64,000 nt of DNA from Rhodomicrobium vannielii ATCC 17100 (lineage in GTDB: Bacteria > Pseudomonadota > Alphaproteobacteria > Rhizobiales > Rhodomicrobiaceae), in contig NC_014664.1 of assembly GCF_000166055.1 (NCBI RefSeq), positions 1 to 64,000 on the forward strand. Direction: 5' to 3'. Below are positions 32,855 to 42,532 of this stretch, one piece after another. How positions within the stretch are numbered: position 1 is the stretch's first letter; every line of letters begins with the position of its first letter. The position numbers and the translations under genes were made by a program. Under the pieces are notes generated by a model, which saw only the letters and a program-made list of their open reading frames with translations, ran no database searches and was not told where the DNA came from.

Positions 32855-34291
32855 ATGGCAGAGAATCTTGTTTCGGTCGGCCGGATTGCATTCGAAAGCG
32901 ACGCCTCTCCCTCGAACAGAAAGGAGGAGGTGTCAGCCGCTGTCGGCAGAGGCGGCGTGCCCGGCAGGCTGATGATCCTGACGCAGGTCTACGTCCCGGA
33001 CCCGGCTGCTGTCGGCCAGCACATGCATGACTTCGCCGCCGCCATGGCCGCGCGCGGGCACGAGGTGATCGTTTACTGTTCGTCGCGCGGCTACGACGAT
33101 CCGCGCCAGTCGTTCCCACGCTTCGAAATACGCGACGGGGTCAAGATCATCCGCTACAGCCTGCCCATCTTCACCAAGTCGAACATGCTTCTTCGCATAG
33201 TCGGATCGGTCTGGGCGCAGCTGGCGCTATTCTTCCATGCCCTGTTTACGCTACGGACAGAGATGATCTTCTTCTCCACGAGTCCGCCCATGATCGGCGT
33301 CACAGCGACTCTGGTCGCGAAACTCAAGAGCTTGTTTTCCTTCGGGAAGCAGGCGCAACTGGTTTACTGGGCAATGGATTTGAACCCGGACCAACTCGTC
33401 GCGATGCGGAAGTTGCGCGCGGGTTCTCTCGCCCATCGCCTTCTCGAAGCCGCAAACCGGTTCGTTTTGCGAAACGCGGATCTCACCATCGCGCTCGACC
33501 GTTTCATGGAAGCGCGCCTGAAACAGCATGGTCGAGCGCCGCAAAAGGTTCTCGTTCTGCCGCCCTGGTCGCACGAAAAGCCGGATGCCCCGCTGCCGCA
33601 TCCTGCTAACTGGTTCCGCGACAAGCACGGCCTTCAGGGGCGGTTCGTCGTCATGTATTCGGGCAACCACTCACCCGCCAATCCGATCGACACTTTGCTT
33701 GCCGCGGCCCTCGCCTTCAAGGACGACGACACGATCCGCTTTGCATTCATTGGGGGCGGTGCCGCGAAAAAGCAGGTCAACGAACACATCGAGAGGCATG
33801 GCCTTCGCAACTGTCTGTCGCTTCCTTATCAGCCCTTGAGCGACCTGCGCTATTCGCTCGGCGCGGCGGACGTTCACGCCGTCAGCCTGGGGGAACATAT
33901 GGTGGGCATCGTCCATCCCTGCAAAGTCTACGGCGCGATGGCGGTCGGCCGGCCGATCCTGTACCTCGGTCCGCGCCCCTCTCACGTGTCCGACCTGATC
34001 GAAGGCGAAGGTATCGGTTGGCGTATCGCGCATGGCGATGTGGCGGGCTGTGTCACGGCGATCCAGGAGATGAAAGATCTCGCCTCCCCGGATCTCGCCG
34101 CGAAGGGAGCGCGCGCTCAAGCTGCTCTTCGTTCGTCGCTGGCGCCGACACATCTGCTGAATGTCATGTGCAAAGCGATCGAGGGCTTGCTCGCCGGGCG
34201 GATAGCAGAAAAGTCCGCTTACGTTGAACAGCACACCGCCGAACAAGCATCAACAGCCCGATCCGATAAGGTTCACAACATGATCGAGTGA
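32855..34291 (+). CDS. Glycosyltransferase, GT4-like (WcaI-type)
   Basis: GT-B fold sugar transferase of 478 residues. After an N-terminal lead of about 38 residues comes RLMILTQVYVPDPAAVGQHMHDFA, typical of WcaI-like enzymes. A donor-binding domain follows with VVMYSGNHSPANPIDTLL, FAFIGGGAAKKQV and the HAVSLGEHMVGIVHPCKVYGAMAVGRPI region, which carries the conserved acidic-type site of the family in modified form. One hydrophobic stretch (about 110-130) may dock on the membrane. With the epimerase it suggests cell-surface polysaccharide synthesis; the IS element lies between them. An AGAGAAA box precedes the ATG. Confidence 0.85.
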   Translation: MAENLVSVGRIAFESDASPSNRKEEVSAAVGRGGVPGRLMILTQVYVPDPAAVGQHMHDFAAAMAARGHEVIVYCSSRGYDDPRQSFPRFEIRDGVKIIRYSLPIFTKSNMLLRIVGSVWAQLALFFHALFTLRTEMIFFSTSPPMIGVTATLVAKLKSLFSFGKQAQLVYWAMDLNPDQLVAMRKLRAGSLAHRLLEAANRFVLRNADLTIALDRFMEARLKQHGRAPQKVLVLPPWSHEKPDAPLPHPANWFRDKHGLQGRFVVMYSGNHSPANPIDTLLAAALAFKDDDTIRFAFIGGGAAKKQVNEHIERHGLRNCLSLPYQPLSDLRYSLGAADVHAVSLGEHMVGIVHPCKVYGAMAVGRPILYLGPRPSHVSDLIEGEGIGWRIAHGDVAGCVTAIQEMKDLASPDLAAKGARAQAALRSSLAPTHLLNVMCKAIEGLLAGRIAEKSAYVEQHTAEQASTARSDKVHNMIE

Positions 34292-34329
34292 AGCCGCCTC
34301 TGAATGGACGCGCCAGTTTCGTCCGATGA

Positions 34330-34350
34330 GGCCGCGAGCGCAACGCGGCC
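34330..34350. terminator. Short GC-rich hairpin in glycosyltransferase-gcvPB gap
   Basis: GGCCGCG pairs exactly with CGCGGCC across AGCGCAA. A second hairpin, AGCTGTG-GCTG-CACAGCT, lies at 34385-34402. The two genes converge here; no T tract follows either stem, so the terminator call is tentative. Confidence 0.4.
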
Positions 34351-34545
34351 GGAAACTATTGTCTGCCATCGACGGCGCGATCAGAGCTGTGGCTGCACAG
34401 CTTATAATTCCAGCGGGACGGCTTGCGCGCCACCGGTAAGGCGCTTGATGCGCGAGTGAGCCTTGCAAACGCGCCCCCGTCACAGCTTCTATCCGAACGC
34501 ATGCCATGAGGCTGTTCTGCGACCGCTTAGCAAAAAGTGCCCCGA

Positions 34546-36099
34546 TCACTCCGGCATCTTCTCGCGATAGCTCAACACCGGATCACGCGCGGCGCGCGTC
34601 TCGTCGAGTCGCGAGCGCGGGGCGAAACGTGGCGCTTCCGTAAACCGCGCAGCATCGCCCGCTTTCGCCGCGAGGGCCAGCGCGCGCACCGCGTCGATGA
34701 ATTGGTCGAGGCTCTGCTTCGATTCAGACTCGGTCGGCTCGACCAGCATTGCGCCTGAAACGACGAGCGGGAAATATACCGTCATCGGGTGGAAGCCCTC
34801 GTCGATCAGCGCTTTCGCGAAGTCGAGCGTCGAGACGCCGGTGCCCTTCAGGAAGCGGTCATCGAACAGCACCTCGTGCATCGCGCCCTCAGGGAAAGGC
34901 TGCGTCAGCACGTCGGCGAGCCGCGCGCGCACGTAATTCGCGTTCAGCACCGCGTCTTCGGATGCCTGGCGAATGCCGTCCGCGCCATGGCTCATCATAT
35001 AGGCGAGCGCGCGCACGAACATGCCCATCTGGCCATGGAAGGCAGCGAGACGGCCGAACGGCGCGGCTCCTTCCGGCGCATCGGCGGCATGCTCCACAAG
35101 CCGGAACGCATCGCCCTCGCGGCGCACGAACGGCACCGGCGCGTAAGCCGCGAGCGCTTCCGACAGCACCACCGGCCCGGCACCCGGGCCTCCGCCGCCA
35201 TGTGGCGTCGAGAACGTCTTGTGCAGGTTGATGTGCATCGCATCAGCGCCGAGGTCGCCCGGGCGAACCTTGCCCGCGATTGCGTTGAAATTCGCACCGT
35301 CGCAATAGAGATACGCGCCCGCCTCGTGCAGCGCGTCGGCGATCTCGCGGATATGCGGCTCGAACAGCCCGCAGGTGTTCGGGTTGGTCAGCATCATCGC
35401 GGCGACATCCGGGCCGAGCGCCGCGCGCACCGCGTCAACGCTCACCGTGCCGTCAGGCCCCGCCTCGACCGCGCGCACCGTGAAGCCGAGATGCGCCGCC
35501 GTCGCCGGGTTCGTGCCATGCGCCGAAACGGGCACCAGCACCACGCGCCGCGTATCCGCTTCGCCGCGCGCTTCGAGCGCCGCCTTGATCGCCGCCATGC
35601 CGCAGAATTCGCCGTGCGCGCCCGCCTTCGGCGACAGGGCGATGGCGTGCATGCCGGTCAATTCGAGCAGCCAGCGTGACAGCTCCGTCATCAGCGCGAG
35701 CGCGCCTTGCACCGTCTTCTCCGGCTGAAGCGGGTGAATGTCCGCGAAGCCCGGCAACCGCGCCATCTTCTCGTTGAGGCGCGGATTGTGCTTCATCGTG
35801 CATGAGCCGAGCGGGAAAATGCCGGTGTCGATGGAGTAGTTTTTCTGACTGAGGCGCACGTAATGACGCATCGTCTCCGGCTCGGAGAGGCCCGCCAGGC
35901 CGATGACCTCGGTGCGCTCAAGGCCGCCGAGCCGCGTCTCCGTCTCCGCCGGTTCCTCGAAATCGACGCCGCTTGTCTCCGCCGAGCCGATCTCGAAGAT
36001 CAGCGGCTCCTCGATCTGGAGCGCGCGATTGCCGGTGAAGGTCGGCGCGGGAGCGGCCGCCTCTGCGGCGGGAAGGATCACTTTCGGCATCTCAACCAT
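34546..36099 (-). CDS. gcvPB: Glycine dehydrogenase (decarboxylating) subunit 2
   Basis: Second half of the glycine cleavage P-protein, carrying the pyridoxal phosphate lysine in [18 protein letters not shown]. Other hallmarks: [42 protein letters not shown]. The 517-residue size fits the split class. ATG at 36099 overlaps the end of gcvPA by eight bases, which argues for coupled translation; the frame is open further upstream but only inside gcvPA. The C-terminus ends [14 protein letters not shown]. Confidence 0.95.
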   Translation of the reverse strand: MVEMPKVILPAAEAAAPAPTFTGNRALQIEEPLIFEIGSAETSGVDFEEPAETETRLGGLERTEVIGLAGLSEPETMRHYVRLSQKNYSIDTGIFPLGSCTMKHNPRLNEKMARLPGFADIHPLQPEKTVQGALALMTELSRWLLELTGMHAIALSPKAGAHGEFCGMAAIKAALEARGEADTRRVVLVPVSAHGTNPATAAHLGFTVRAVEAGPDGTVSVDAVRAALGPDVAAMMLTNPNTCGLFEPHIREIADALHEAGAYLYCDGANFNAIAGKVRPGDLGADAMHINLHKTFSTPHGGGGPGAGPVVLSEALAAYAPVPFVRREGDAFRLVEHAADAPEGAAPFGRLAAFHGQMGMFVRALAYMMSHGADGIRQASEDAVLNANYVRARLADVLTQPFPEGAMHEVLFDDRFLKGTGVSTLDFAKALIDEGFHPMTVYFPLVVSGAMLVEPTESESKQSLDQFIDAVRALALAAKAGDAARFTEAPRFAPRSRLDETRAARDPVLSYREKMPE

Positions 36100-37435
36100 G
36101 GAGCACCTCTTCGAGCGCGGCCCGGAAGGCGGCGATGTCGTCAGGAGTTGTCGTTTCCGTCGAGGCGACGACGATGGCGTTTGCAAGCGTCGGCTCGTCC
36201 GGCCACAGGCGCGATGCGGGCACGCCGCCGATGATGCCGCGATCCGCGAGCGCGTCGATTACCGCCGCACCGAGCTTCGGCGTGCGAATGGTGAACTCGT
36301 TGAAGAATGCAGGCGTGACCACGTCCACGCCGGGCACGCTTTCGAGCGCCTTCGCCAGTGCCACCGCGTTCGCGTGGTTTATGCGCGCGAGCGTCTTCAG
36401 CCCCGCCTCGCCGAGCAGCGTCAGATGCGCGGTGAACGCCAGCGCGCAAAGCCCGGAATTCGTGCAGATATTGCTCGTCGCCTTCTCGCGGCGGATATGC
36501 TGTTCGCGCGTCGAGAGCGTCAGCACGAAGCCGCGCCGCCCGTCATGGTCGACCGTTTCGCCGCAAAGCCGCCCCGGCATCTGGCGTACGAATTTCTTGC
36601 GCGTCGCGAAGAGGCCGAGATAGGGGCCGCCGAAGTTCAGGCCGTTGCCGATGCTCTGGCCTTCCGCGACGACGATATCCGCGCCCATTGCGCCAGGCGA
36701 TTTCAGCGCGCCGAACGACACGGCTTCCGTCACCACGACGACGAGCAGCGCGCCCGCCTCATGCGCCTTTTCCGCGAGCGCTGACAGGTCGGCCACGCGG
36801 CCGAAGGCGTCGGGCATCTGCACGACGATGCAGGAGGTGTCCTTGTCGGCGTCGGCCTCGAAGGTCGCTTCGGGATCGACCGCGCGCGCATCGACCTCGA
36901 AGCCGCCGAGGCGCGAAACCGTCTCGATCACAGCGCGGTAATGCGGATGCACGCCGCCCGCGACGACCGCCTTGCCGCGCCGCGTCACACGATGCGCCAT
37001 CAGCACTGCCTCGCCCGCAGCCGTCGAGCCGTCATACATGGAGGCGTTCGCCACTTCCATGCCGGTCAGCGCGGCGACCTGACTCTGAAACTCGAACAGA
37101 TATTGCAGCGTGCCCTGCGCGATTTCCGGCTGGTACGGCGTGTAGGCGGTCATGAATTCCGAGCGCTGGATGATGTGGTCCACCGTCGCCGGGATGTGGT
37201 GCTTGTACGCGCCCGCGCCCGCGAAAAACGGCACCGACGACGCGGGGACGTTGCGGGCGGCGAGCCGCGACAGCGCGCGTTCCACGGCGATCTCGCTCTG
37301 CGCGCGCGGCAGGTCCGGCAACTCGCGGCGCAGCGCGCCTTCGGGCACGGCAGCGAACAGCGCGTCGATGTCGGCGACGCCGATGGCGTCCAGCATGGCG
37401 CGGCGGTCCGCATCCGTATGGGGAAGATAGCGCAT
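36092..37435 (-). CDS. gcvPA: Glycine dehydrogenase (decarboxylating) subunit 1
   Basis: First half of the P-protein, which decarboxylates glycine and hands the aminomethyl group to GcvH lipoyl. The 447 residues show [52 protein letters not shown] and GEGQ-type region ([20 protein letters not shown]), all normal for GcvPA. ATG at 37435 overlaps the gcvH stop by one base (TGATG), so the operon is tightly coupled. Split P-protein genes are less usual in alphaproteobacteria than the single-chain form. Confidence 0.95.
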   Translation of the reverse strand: MRYLPHTDADRRAMLDAIGVADIDALFAAVPEGALRRELPDLPRAQSEIAVERALSRLAARNVPASSVPFFAGAGAYKHHIPATVDHIIQRSEFMTAYTPYQPEIAQGTLQYLFEFQSQVAALTGMEVANASMYDGSTAAGEAVLMAHRVTRRGKAVVAGGVHPHYRAVIETVSRLGGFEVDARAVDPEATFEADADKDTSCIVVQMPDAFGRVADLSALAEKAHEAGALLVVVVTEAVSFGALKSPGAMGADIVVAEGQSIGNGLNFGGPYLGLFATRKKFVRQMPGRLCGETVDHDGRRGFVLTLSTREQHIRREKATSNICTNSGLCALAFTAHLTLLGEAGLKTLARINHANAVALAKALESVPGVDVVTPAFFNEFTIRTPKLGAAVIDALADRGIIGGVPASRLWPDEPTLANAIVVASTETTTPDDIAAFRAALEEVLHG

Positions 37436-37812
37436 CAGCCCTCCGCGCTCGCATAGGCGAGGTAAGCGTCCTGATCCATGAGCTTGTCGAGTTCGGCCAC
37501 GTCGGAAAGCGTGAGCTTGTAGATCCACGCGCCCGCCTCGGGCTCCTGATTGATGAGCTCCGGCTTGTCGTTCAGAATTTCATTTATCTCGACCACCTCG
37601 CCGCTGACGGGCGAGTAGATGTCGCTCGCCGCCTTCACCGACTCCACCACCGCGATAGGCTGGCCCTGCTTCACTTTCTCGCCGATTTTCGGCAGTTCGA
37701 CGAAAGTCACGTCGCCGAGCTTGCCTTGCGCGTAGTCCGTAATGCCGATCGTGCCGACGCCGTCCTCGACGCTGATATATTCGTGGTCTTCCGTGTACTT
37801 GATGAGCGCCAT
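37435..37812 (-). CDS. gcvH: Glycine cleavage system H protein
   Basis: Lipoyl carrier that shuttles the aminomethyl group between P and T proteins. The 125-residue protein starts [18 protein letters not shown] and has the lipoylation lysine in the motif [20 protein letters not shown]. Lies 18 bases after gcvT and overlaps gcvPA by one base. Confidence 0.96.
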   Translation of the reverse strand: MALIKYTEDHEYISVEDGVGTIGITDYAQGKLGDVTFVELPKIGEKVKQGQPIAVVESVKAASDIYSPVSGEVVEINEILNDKPELINQEPEAGAWIYKLTLSDVAELDKLMDQDAYLAYASAEG

Positions 37813-37830
37813 GGCTTCTGACCTTTGGTT

Positions 37831-38982
37831 TTATACTTTGCGGACGTAACGGTGTGGCACGAAGGGCAGGTCCACGACGAGCGCGGGCTGGAACGCTCCC
37901 CGGATTTCAACAGCAACCCGCGTGCCAGCGGTGCTTGAGCGCGGCGGCACATAGCCGAAAGCGATGGATGCGGCGGCGGTCGGGGTGTAAGCGCCGCTCG
38001 TGATCTCGCCCATGGTTTCGCCCGTTTCGCTGGCGATTTTCATGTGCGTGCGCGCGGCGGAGCGGCCTTCGAGGCGCAGCCCGACACGGACGCGCGCCGG
38101 ACCTTCGGCCAACTCACGCTGAACGCGTTCCGCGCCGATGAAGCCGCCATCGCGCCGACGCCGCTTGCCGATGGAGAACTCAAGCGCGGCCTCAATGGGC
38201 GAAGTCGTCTCATCCATGTCCTGCCCGTAAAGCGGGAGGCCCGCTTCGAGGCGCAGTGTATCGCGCGCGCCGAGGCCGATGGGCGCGACTTCGGGGTGAG
38301 CGAGCAGGCTTCGCGCGAAGGCTTCGGCGGCATCGGCGGGCACGGAGATTTCAAAGCCGTCCTCGCCCGTATAGCCGGAGCGCGAGACGAAAACAGCCGT
38401 GCCGCGCCAATCGAGCGGAGCAGCCGTCATGAAAGCAAGGCCCCCCGCTTCCGGCATTTGTCGCTTGAGCACGCGCGCTGCTTCCGGCCCTTGCAGCGCG
38501 ACGAGCGAGCGATCCGCCAGCGGCGCGAGCGTCACAGACGGCGGCAAATGCGCGGCGATGTGCGCAAAATCGACCTCCTTGCGCGACGCATTCACCACGA
38601 GGAACAGGCCGGTGCCGTCCGCCTCGCGCGTCGCCATCAGATCGTCGATGATGCCGCCTTCGTCGTTGAGAAGTTGTGTGTAGCGGATCTGGCCCGGCTT
38701 CAGCCCCGCGATGTCGCCGGGGACGAGCCGCTCGAACGCGGCCGCGACGGTTGCGAAGTCCGGCCCCGCGATCCGCGCCTGCCCCATATGCGAAACGTCG
38801 AAGAAACCCGCGCGCTCGCGCACATGCGCGTGCTCCTTCACGATGCCGGTTGCATAGGAAACGGGCATCTCGTATCCAGCGAACGGCACGAGCTTCGCGC
38901 CAAGCTCGTGGTGCAGCGCGGCAAGCGGCGTCTGCCGCAGCGGCGGCGTGGTTTCACGATGGGTGGCGGGGGCAGCGCTCAT
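37831..38982 (-). CDS. gcvT: Glycine cleavage system aminomethyltransferase (T protein)
   Basis: Transfers the methylene unit to tetrahydrofolate and releases ammonia. Of 383 residues the conserved segments are PFAGYEMPVSYA, GFFDVSHMGQARI, YTQLLNDEGGIIDDLMATR, SRSGYTGEDGFEI and GLGARDTLRLEAGLPLYGQD. Start ATG 38982 is chosen because the family begins near here; the frame stays open upstream only through the riboswitch leader. First gene of the gcvT-H-PA-PB operon and directly downstream of the glycine riboswitch. Confidence 0.95.
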   Translation of the reverse strand: MSAAPATHRETTPPLRQTPLAALHHELGAKLVPFAGYEMPVSYATGIVKEHAHVRERAGFFDVSHMGQARIAGPDFATVAAAFERLVPGDIAGLKPGQIRYTQLLNDEGGIIDDLMATREADGTGLFLVVNASRKEVDFAHIAAHLPPSVTLAPLADRSLVALQGPEAARVLKRQMPEAGGLAFMTAAPLDWRGTAVFVSRSGYTGEDGFEISVPADAAEAFARSLLAHPEVAPIGLGARDTLRLEAGLPLYGQDMDETTSPIEAALEFSIGKRRRRDGGFIGAERVQRELAEGPARVRVGLRLEGRSAARTHMKIASETGETMGEITSGAYTPTAAASIAFGYVPPRSSTAGTRVAVEIRGAFQPALVVDLPFVPHRYVRKV

Positions 38983-39027
38983 GGCTGGCGTCTCCGTGTA
39001 TTCGAGGGCTCCGCTTGCGCGGTCATC

Positions 39028-39222
39028 GCCCCCTCTGTCACGGAACCTGAGAGATTTCACCGGCTCGGCCGCCGAGGCGGAAGGCCGGTCTTTACCCCAT
39101 CGGTGAGCCGCCTTGTGGGGCGACTGCTTTCCAGAGTGCTGTCTGCGCGCGGTCCTTTTTGCCTGAGAGTTTCCGGGGCGGTTGCTCCTTCGGCGCCAGC
39201 CTGGGCTGGTCTCTCCCGCATG
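39028..39222 (-). ncRNA. Tandem glycine riboswitch
   Basis: On the minus strand, upstream of gcvT, two successive aptamers are visible. The first has GGGAGAG ... GCCGAAGGAGCAA ... AACTCTCAGGCAAAAAGGACCG, split here into its hallmark parts; the second has CACTCTGG ... CCGATGGGGTAAAG ... AATCTCTCAGGTTCCGTGACAGAGGGG. These are the conserved blocks of the gcvT RNA class, which activates glycine cleavage genes when glycine is high. Edges are approximate. About 45 bases separate it from the gcvT start. Confidence 0.93.
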
Positions 39223-39457
39223 CATCGGTCAGCACGTCTTAAGTCGCCCGCGCTTGGTCGCCTGTCAACCACCTGGCAGATAGAAAGTTCTTGATAGCGG
39301 CCACCGCGCCGCGCCTGCGCCTTTCGGGCCGCGCGCCGCAAGCTTCGCGCAGGTTGCGCGTCGTCGTCGCCAACAGGCTTGTCGCGGTAAGAGGGAAAGG
39401 GGGCTGACCGGGGCCGGCGCGGCGCTAACGCCCCTCTTTGTGGAATGGTTCAAATTT

Positions 39458-39484
39458 GCTTGACCAAAAACGGTATTGAGGTAC
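39458..39484. promoter_or_regulatory. Candidate operator before had, shared with badA promoter
   Basis: The 27 bases GCTT-G-ACC-A-AAAACGGTA-N5-GTAC, 37 bases before the had ATG, match 20 of 27 positions in 48955-48981 before badA, with the same spacing. The core ACC-N6-GGT is a dyad. Both promoters border the benzoyl-CoA gene block, so a shared regulator, probably the Rrf2 protein at 47947, is likely. Confidence 0.6.
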
Positions 39485-39520
39485 TCTAATGCGTAAATAA
39501 CGAAACGCGATGAGGGGCAA

Positions 39521-40588
39521 ATGCCGATAGCAGCTTACCGATGGGTGATGACGAGTGTCGGGGAACCGTTGATCCGGCAGTCGTTCGAACTTGGCGCACC
39601 TGCTGCGGGCGAGGTCACGGTTGAGATCGCCGGCTGCGGCGTCTGTCATACGGATCTCGGGTATTATTACGATGGTGTCCGCACGAACCAGCCCCTGCCT
39701 TTGACGCTTGGCCATGAGATCAGCGGACGCGTCGTCGCGGCTGGAACGGGTGCCGAACATTGGCTCGGCCGCGCCGTCATCATCCCCGCCGTCATTCCCT
39801 GCGGCACCTGCGATGCATGCAAGCGCGGCAAGGGCACGATCTGCGCGAAACAGGTCATGCCCGGCAACGATATCGAGGGCGGCTTCGCTTCCCACATCAC
39901 CGTGCCGTCGTTCGGGCTATGCGCTGTCAATGAGAACCGCCTCGAAGCGGCGGGGCTAAAACTCTCCGATGTTTCCGTTGTCGCGGACGCGGTCACGACG
40001 CCCTATCAGGCCGTCATTCAGGCGGGTGTCGGTCCCGGCACCCTCTGCATCGTGATCGGGGTTGGCGGCGTCGGCGGGCATTGCGCGCAGGTTGCCTCGG
40101 CCTTCGGCGGCACGGTCGTCGCCATCGACGTCGATGACGTAAAGCTGGCCGCGATCGCTGCCCATGGCGTCGCCAAGACATTCAATGCGCGCCGCGTCGA
40201 CCCGAAGGCGCTCAAGAAAGAGATAGCCGGGTTCGCAAAGGAAAACGGCCTTTCAACGCGGGAATGGGTGATCTTTGAATGCTCGGGGACGGCCGCTGGC
40301 CAGTCGACCGCATGGAGCCTCCTCGTTCATGGCGCAACGCTCGCCGTCGTCGGCTTCACCATGGATAAGGTCGAGGTCCGCCTCTCGAACCTGATGGCGT
40401 TTCATGCGCGCGCGCTCGGCAACTGGGGCTGCGCGACCGAGCTTTATCCGGGGGCGCTGGACCTCGTCCTCGACCGCAAGATCGAACTAGCCGCCTTCAT
40501 CGAGCGCCATCCGCTCGACAGCATCAACGAGATCTTCGCCATGGCGCATGAGCACAAGCTTACGCGGCGCGCCATTCTCGTCCCCTGA
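39521..40588 (+). CDS. had: 6-hydroxycyclohex-1-ene-1-carbonyl-CoA dehydrogenase
   Basis: Zinc-type alcohol dehydrogenase that oxidises the 6-hydroxy ring intermediate to 6-oxocyclohex-1-ene-1-carbonyl-CoA. The 355 residues have the catalytic zinc motif CGVCHTDLG and GHEISGRVV, the structural zinc site [15 protein letters not shown], and NAD loop [12 protein letters not shown]. The name rests on the overall match to Had plus its place before oah and dch. GAGGGG lies before the ATG. First gene of the plus-strand bcr operon; the control region is 39440-39520. Confidence 0.92.
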   Translation: MPIAAYRWVMTSVGEPLIRQSFELGAPAAGEVTVEIAGCGVCHTDLGYYYDGVRTNQPLPLTLGHEISGRVVAAGTGAEHWLGRAVIIPAVIPCGTCDACKRGKGTICAKQVMPGNDIEGGFASHITVPSFGLCAVNENRLEAAGLKLSDVSVVADAVTTPYQAVIQAGVGPGTLCIVIGVGGVGGHCAQVASAFGGTVVAIDVDDVKLAAIAAHGVAKTFNARRVDPKALKKEIAGFAKENGLSTREWVIFECSGTAAGQSTAWSLLVHGATLAVVGFTMDKVEVRLSNLMAFHARALGNWGCATELYPGALDLVLDRKIELAAFIERHPLDSINEIFAMAHEHKLTRRAILVP

Positions 40589-40626
40589 GCAGCAATGACA
40601 CCGAACGAAAAGAAGAGACTGAGGAA

Positions 40627-41763
40627 ATGACCCTGACTACAGCGTCGATAGCGAGAGCTACGGCTCCCGAAGCCCTGCACGATCACAATCTCGCGGAAAT
40701 CGTGGTACCCGGCGTTCGCTATGAAAAGCGGCCCGCACGCACGCCGGACGGCGAGATTGTTCCCGGCCTCTACAATGCGTGGATCACGCTCGACAATCCC
40801 GCGCAGTACAATTCCTACACCACGGAGATGGTCAAGGCGGTGATCCTTGCCTTCCGCGCGGCATCGAACGCGCGCGACGTGGTGGCGACTGTGTTTACCG
40901 GCGCGGGCGACAAGGCCTTCTGCACGGGCGGCAACACCAAGGAATACGCCGAGTATTACGCCGGAAATCCGCAGGAATACCGGCAATATATGCGCCTTTT
41001 CAACGACATGGTGTCCGCGATCCTCGGGTGCGACAAGCCTGTCGTCTGCCGCGTCAACGGCATGCGCATCGGCGGCGGCCAGGAAATCGGCATGGCCTGC
41101 GACTTCACCATCGCTCAGGATCTGGCGCGCTTCGGTCAGGCCGGACCGAAGCATGGATCGGCTCCGATTGGCGGCGCTACGGATTTCCTACCCGTCATGG
41201 TCGGTGCGGAAATGGCGATGGTATCCGGCTCGCTTTGCGAACCGTGGACGGCGCACAAGGCCTATCGGCTCGGCATGATCACGGACATCGTGCCCGCGCT
41301 CAAGGTCGATGGACGCTTCGTCGCGAACCCGCTCGTCATCACGGATCGCTATGTCGATGAATACGGCCGCATCGTCCACGGCGAACCAAAGACGGGCGCT
41401 GAACTGGCGGCCGGCAAGGACGTGCTGAAGAAGGGCACGGTCGATCTCTCGTTGCTCGACGCCAAGATCGAGGAGCTTTGCGGCAAGATCCTGCTGACGT
41501 TCCCGGATTGCTTCACGAAGACCATCGAGGAACTGCGCAAGCCCAAGATCAATGCCTGGAACGCGAACAAGGAGAACAGCCGCGCCTGGCTCGCGCTCAA
41601 CATGATGACGGAGGCGCGCGCCGGGTTCCGCGCCTTCAACGAAGGCACCAAGGATGACCGCGAAATCGATTTCATCGCGCTGCGGCAGGCGCTTGCGGCC
41701 GGTGCGCCGTGGACGCCGGAATTAACCGAGGCGCTTCTTCCGGCCGCGCGGGGGGCGAAATGA
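40627..41763 (+). CDS. oah: 6-oxocyclohex-1-ene-1-carbonyl-CoA hydrolase
   Basis: Crotonase-fold enzyme that adds two waters and cleaves the ring to 3-hydroxypimelyl-CoA. Length of 378 residues is much longer than a normal crotonase and typical of Oah. Hallmarks: GLYNAWITLDNPAQYNSYTTEMV, TGAGDKAFCTGGNTKEYAEYY, RVNGMRIGGGQEIGMACDF and QAGPKHGSAPIGGATDFLP. It overlaps dch by four bases (ATGA). This enzyme separates the Thauera-type pathway from the cyclohexane-type route of R. palustris, which uses BadI. Confidence 0.94.
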   Translation: MTLTTASIARATAPEALHDHNLAEIVVPGVRYEKRPARTPDGEIVPGLYNAWITLDNPAQYNSYTTEMVKAVILAFRAASNARDVVATVFTGAGDKAFCTGGNTKEYAEYYAGNPQEYRQYMRLFNDMVSAILGCDKPVVCRVNGMRIGGGQEIGMACDFTIAQDLARFGQAGPKHGSAPIGGATDFLPVMVGAEMAMVSGSLCEPWTAHKAYRLGMITDIVPALKVDGRFVANPLVITDRYVDEYGRIVHGEPKTGAELAAGKDVLKKGTVDLSLLDAKIEELCGKILLTFPDCFTKTIEELRKPKINAWNANKENSRAWLALNMMTEARAGFRAFNEGTKDDREIDFIALRQALAAGAPWTPELTEALLPAARGAK

Positions 41764-42530
41764 CCATCGAACCGCTGAAAGTATGGCACGACCGTGGGGG
41801 CGCGCTCCTCAGGTTGCGGCTCGCGCGTCCCAAGGCGAACATCGTCGATGCGCAGATGATCGCCGCGCTGACGGCAGCGCTCGACGCACATATGAACGAT
41901 CCGGCTATCCTCGCCGTTCTTATCGATCACGAGGGGCCGCATTTCAGCTTTGGCGCGAGCGTGCAGGAGCATCTGCCGGACCAGTGCGACGCAATGCTGA
42001 AGTCCTTCAACGCGCTCGTCATGCGGCTTGTCGCGGCTCCGGTGCCGGTCCTGGTGGCGGTGCGCGGCCAGTGCCTCGGCGGCGGCATGGAAGTCGCCAT
42101 CGCGGGCAGCCGGATCTTCGCCACTCCGGATGCAAAATTCGGTCAGCCCGAAATCATCCTCGGCGTGTTTGCGCCGCCGGCATCGTGCATCCTGCCGGAA
42201 AAGATCGCGCGCTCGGCGGCGGAGGACATTCTTCTGTCGGGGCGCTCGATTTCCGGCGAGCAGGCATTCGGGCTCGGCCTTGTTTCCGAGATCACGCCTG
42301 AACCGGAGGCGGCAGCGCTCTCCTATTTCGATCACGCGCTTGCGGCGCTTAGCCCGTCGTCGCTGCGCATCGCCGTGAAGGCGGCCCGCCTCGACATGGT
42401 CGAGCGCATCCGCACGAAGCTCTGCAACCTCGAACATCTCTATCTGGAAAAACTGATGTCCACGAAGGACGCAGTGGAAGGCCTGACCGCGTTCATCGAG
42501 AAACGCCCGGCCCAATGGGAGGCCCGCTGA
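41760..42530 (+). CDS. dch: Cyclohexa-1,5-diene-1-carbonyl-CoA hydratase
   Basis: Crotonase-family hydratase that adds water to the diene made by benzoyl-CoA reductase, giving 6-hydroxycyclohex-1-ene-1-carbonyl-CoA. The 256-residue product shows RLARPKANIVDAQMIAAL, FSFGASVQEHLP, VRGQCLGGGMEVA and FGQPEIILGVFAPPASCIL, the last one a feature of Dch proteins. ATG at 41760 overlaps oah stop; a longer frame from 41709 lies in oah. Ends two bases before bcrC. Confidence 0.92.
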   Translation: MTIEPLKVWHDRGGALLRLRLARPKANIVDAQMIAALTAALDAHMNDPAILAVLIDHEGPHFSFGASVQEHLPDQCDAMLKSFNALVMRLVAAPVPVLVAVRGQCLGGGMEVAIAGSRIFATPDAKFGQPEIILGVFAPPASCILPEKIARSAAEDILLSGRSISGEQAFGLGLVSEITPEPEAAALSYFDHALAALSPSSLRIAVKAARLDMVERIRTKLCNLEHLYLEKLMSTKDAVEGLTAFIEKRPAQWEAR

Positions 42531-42532
42531 TC

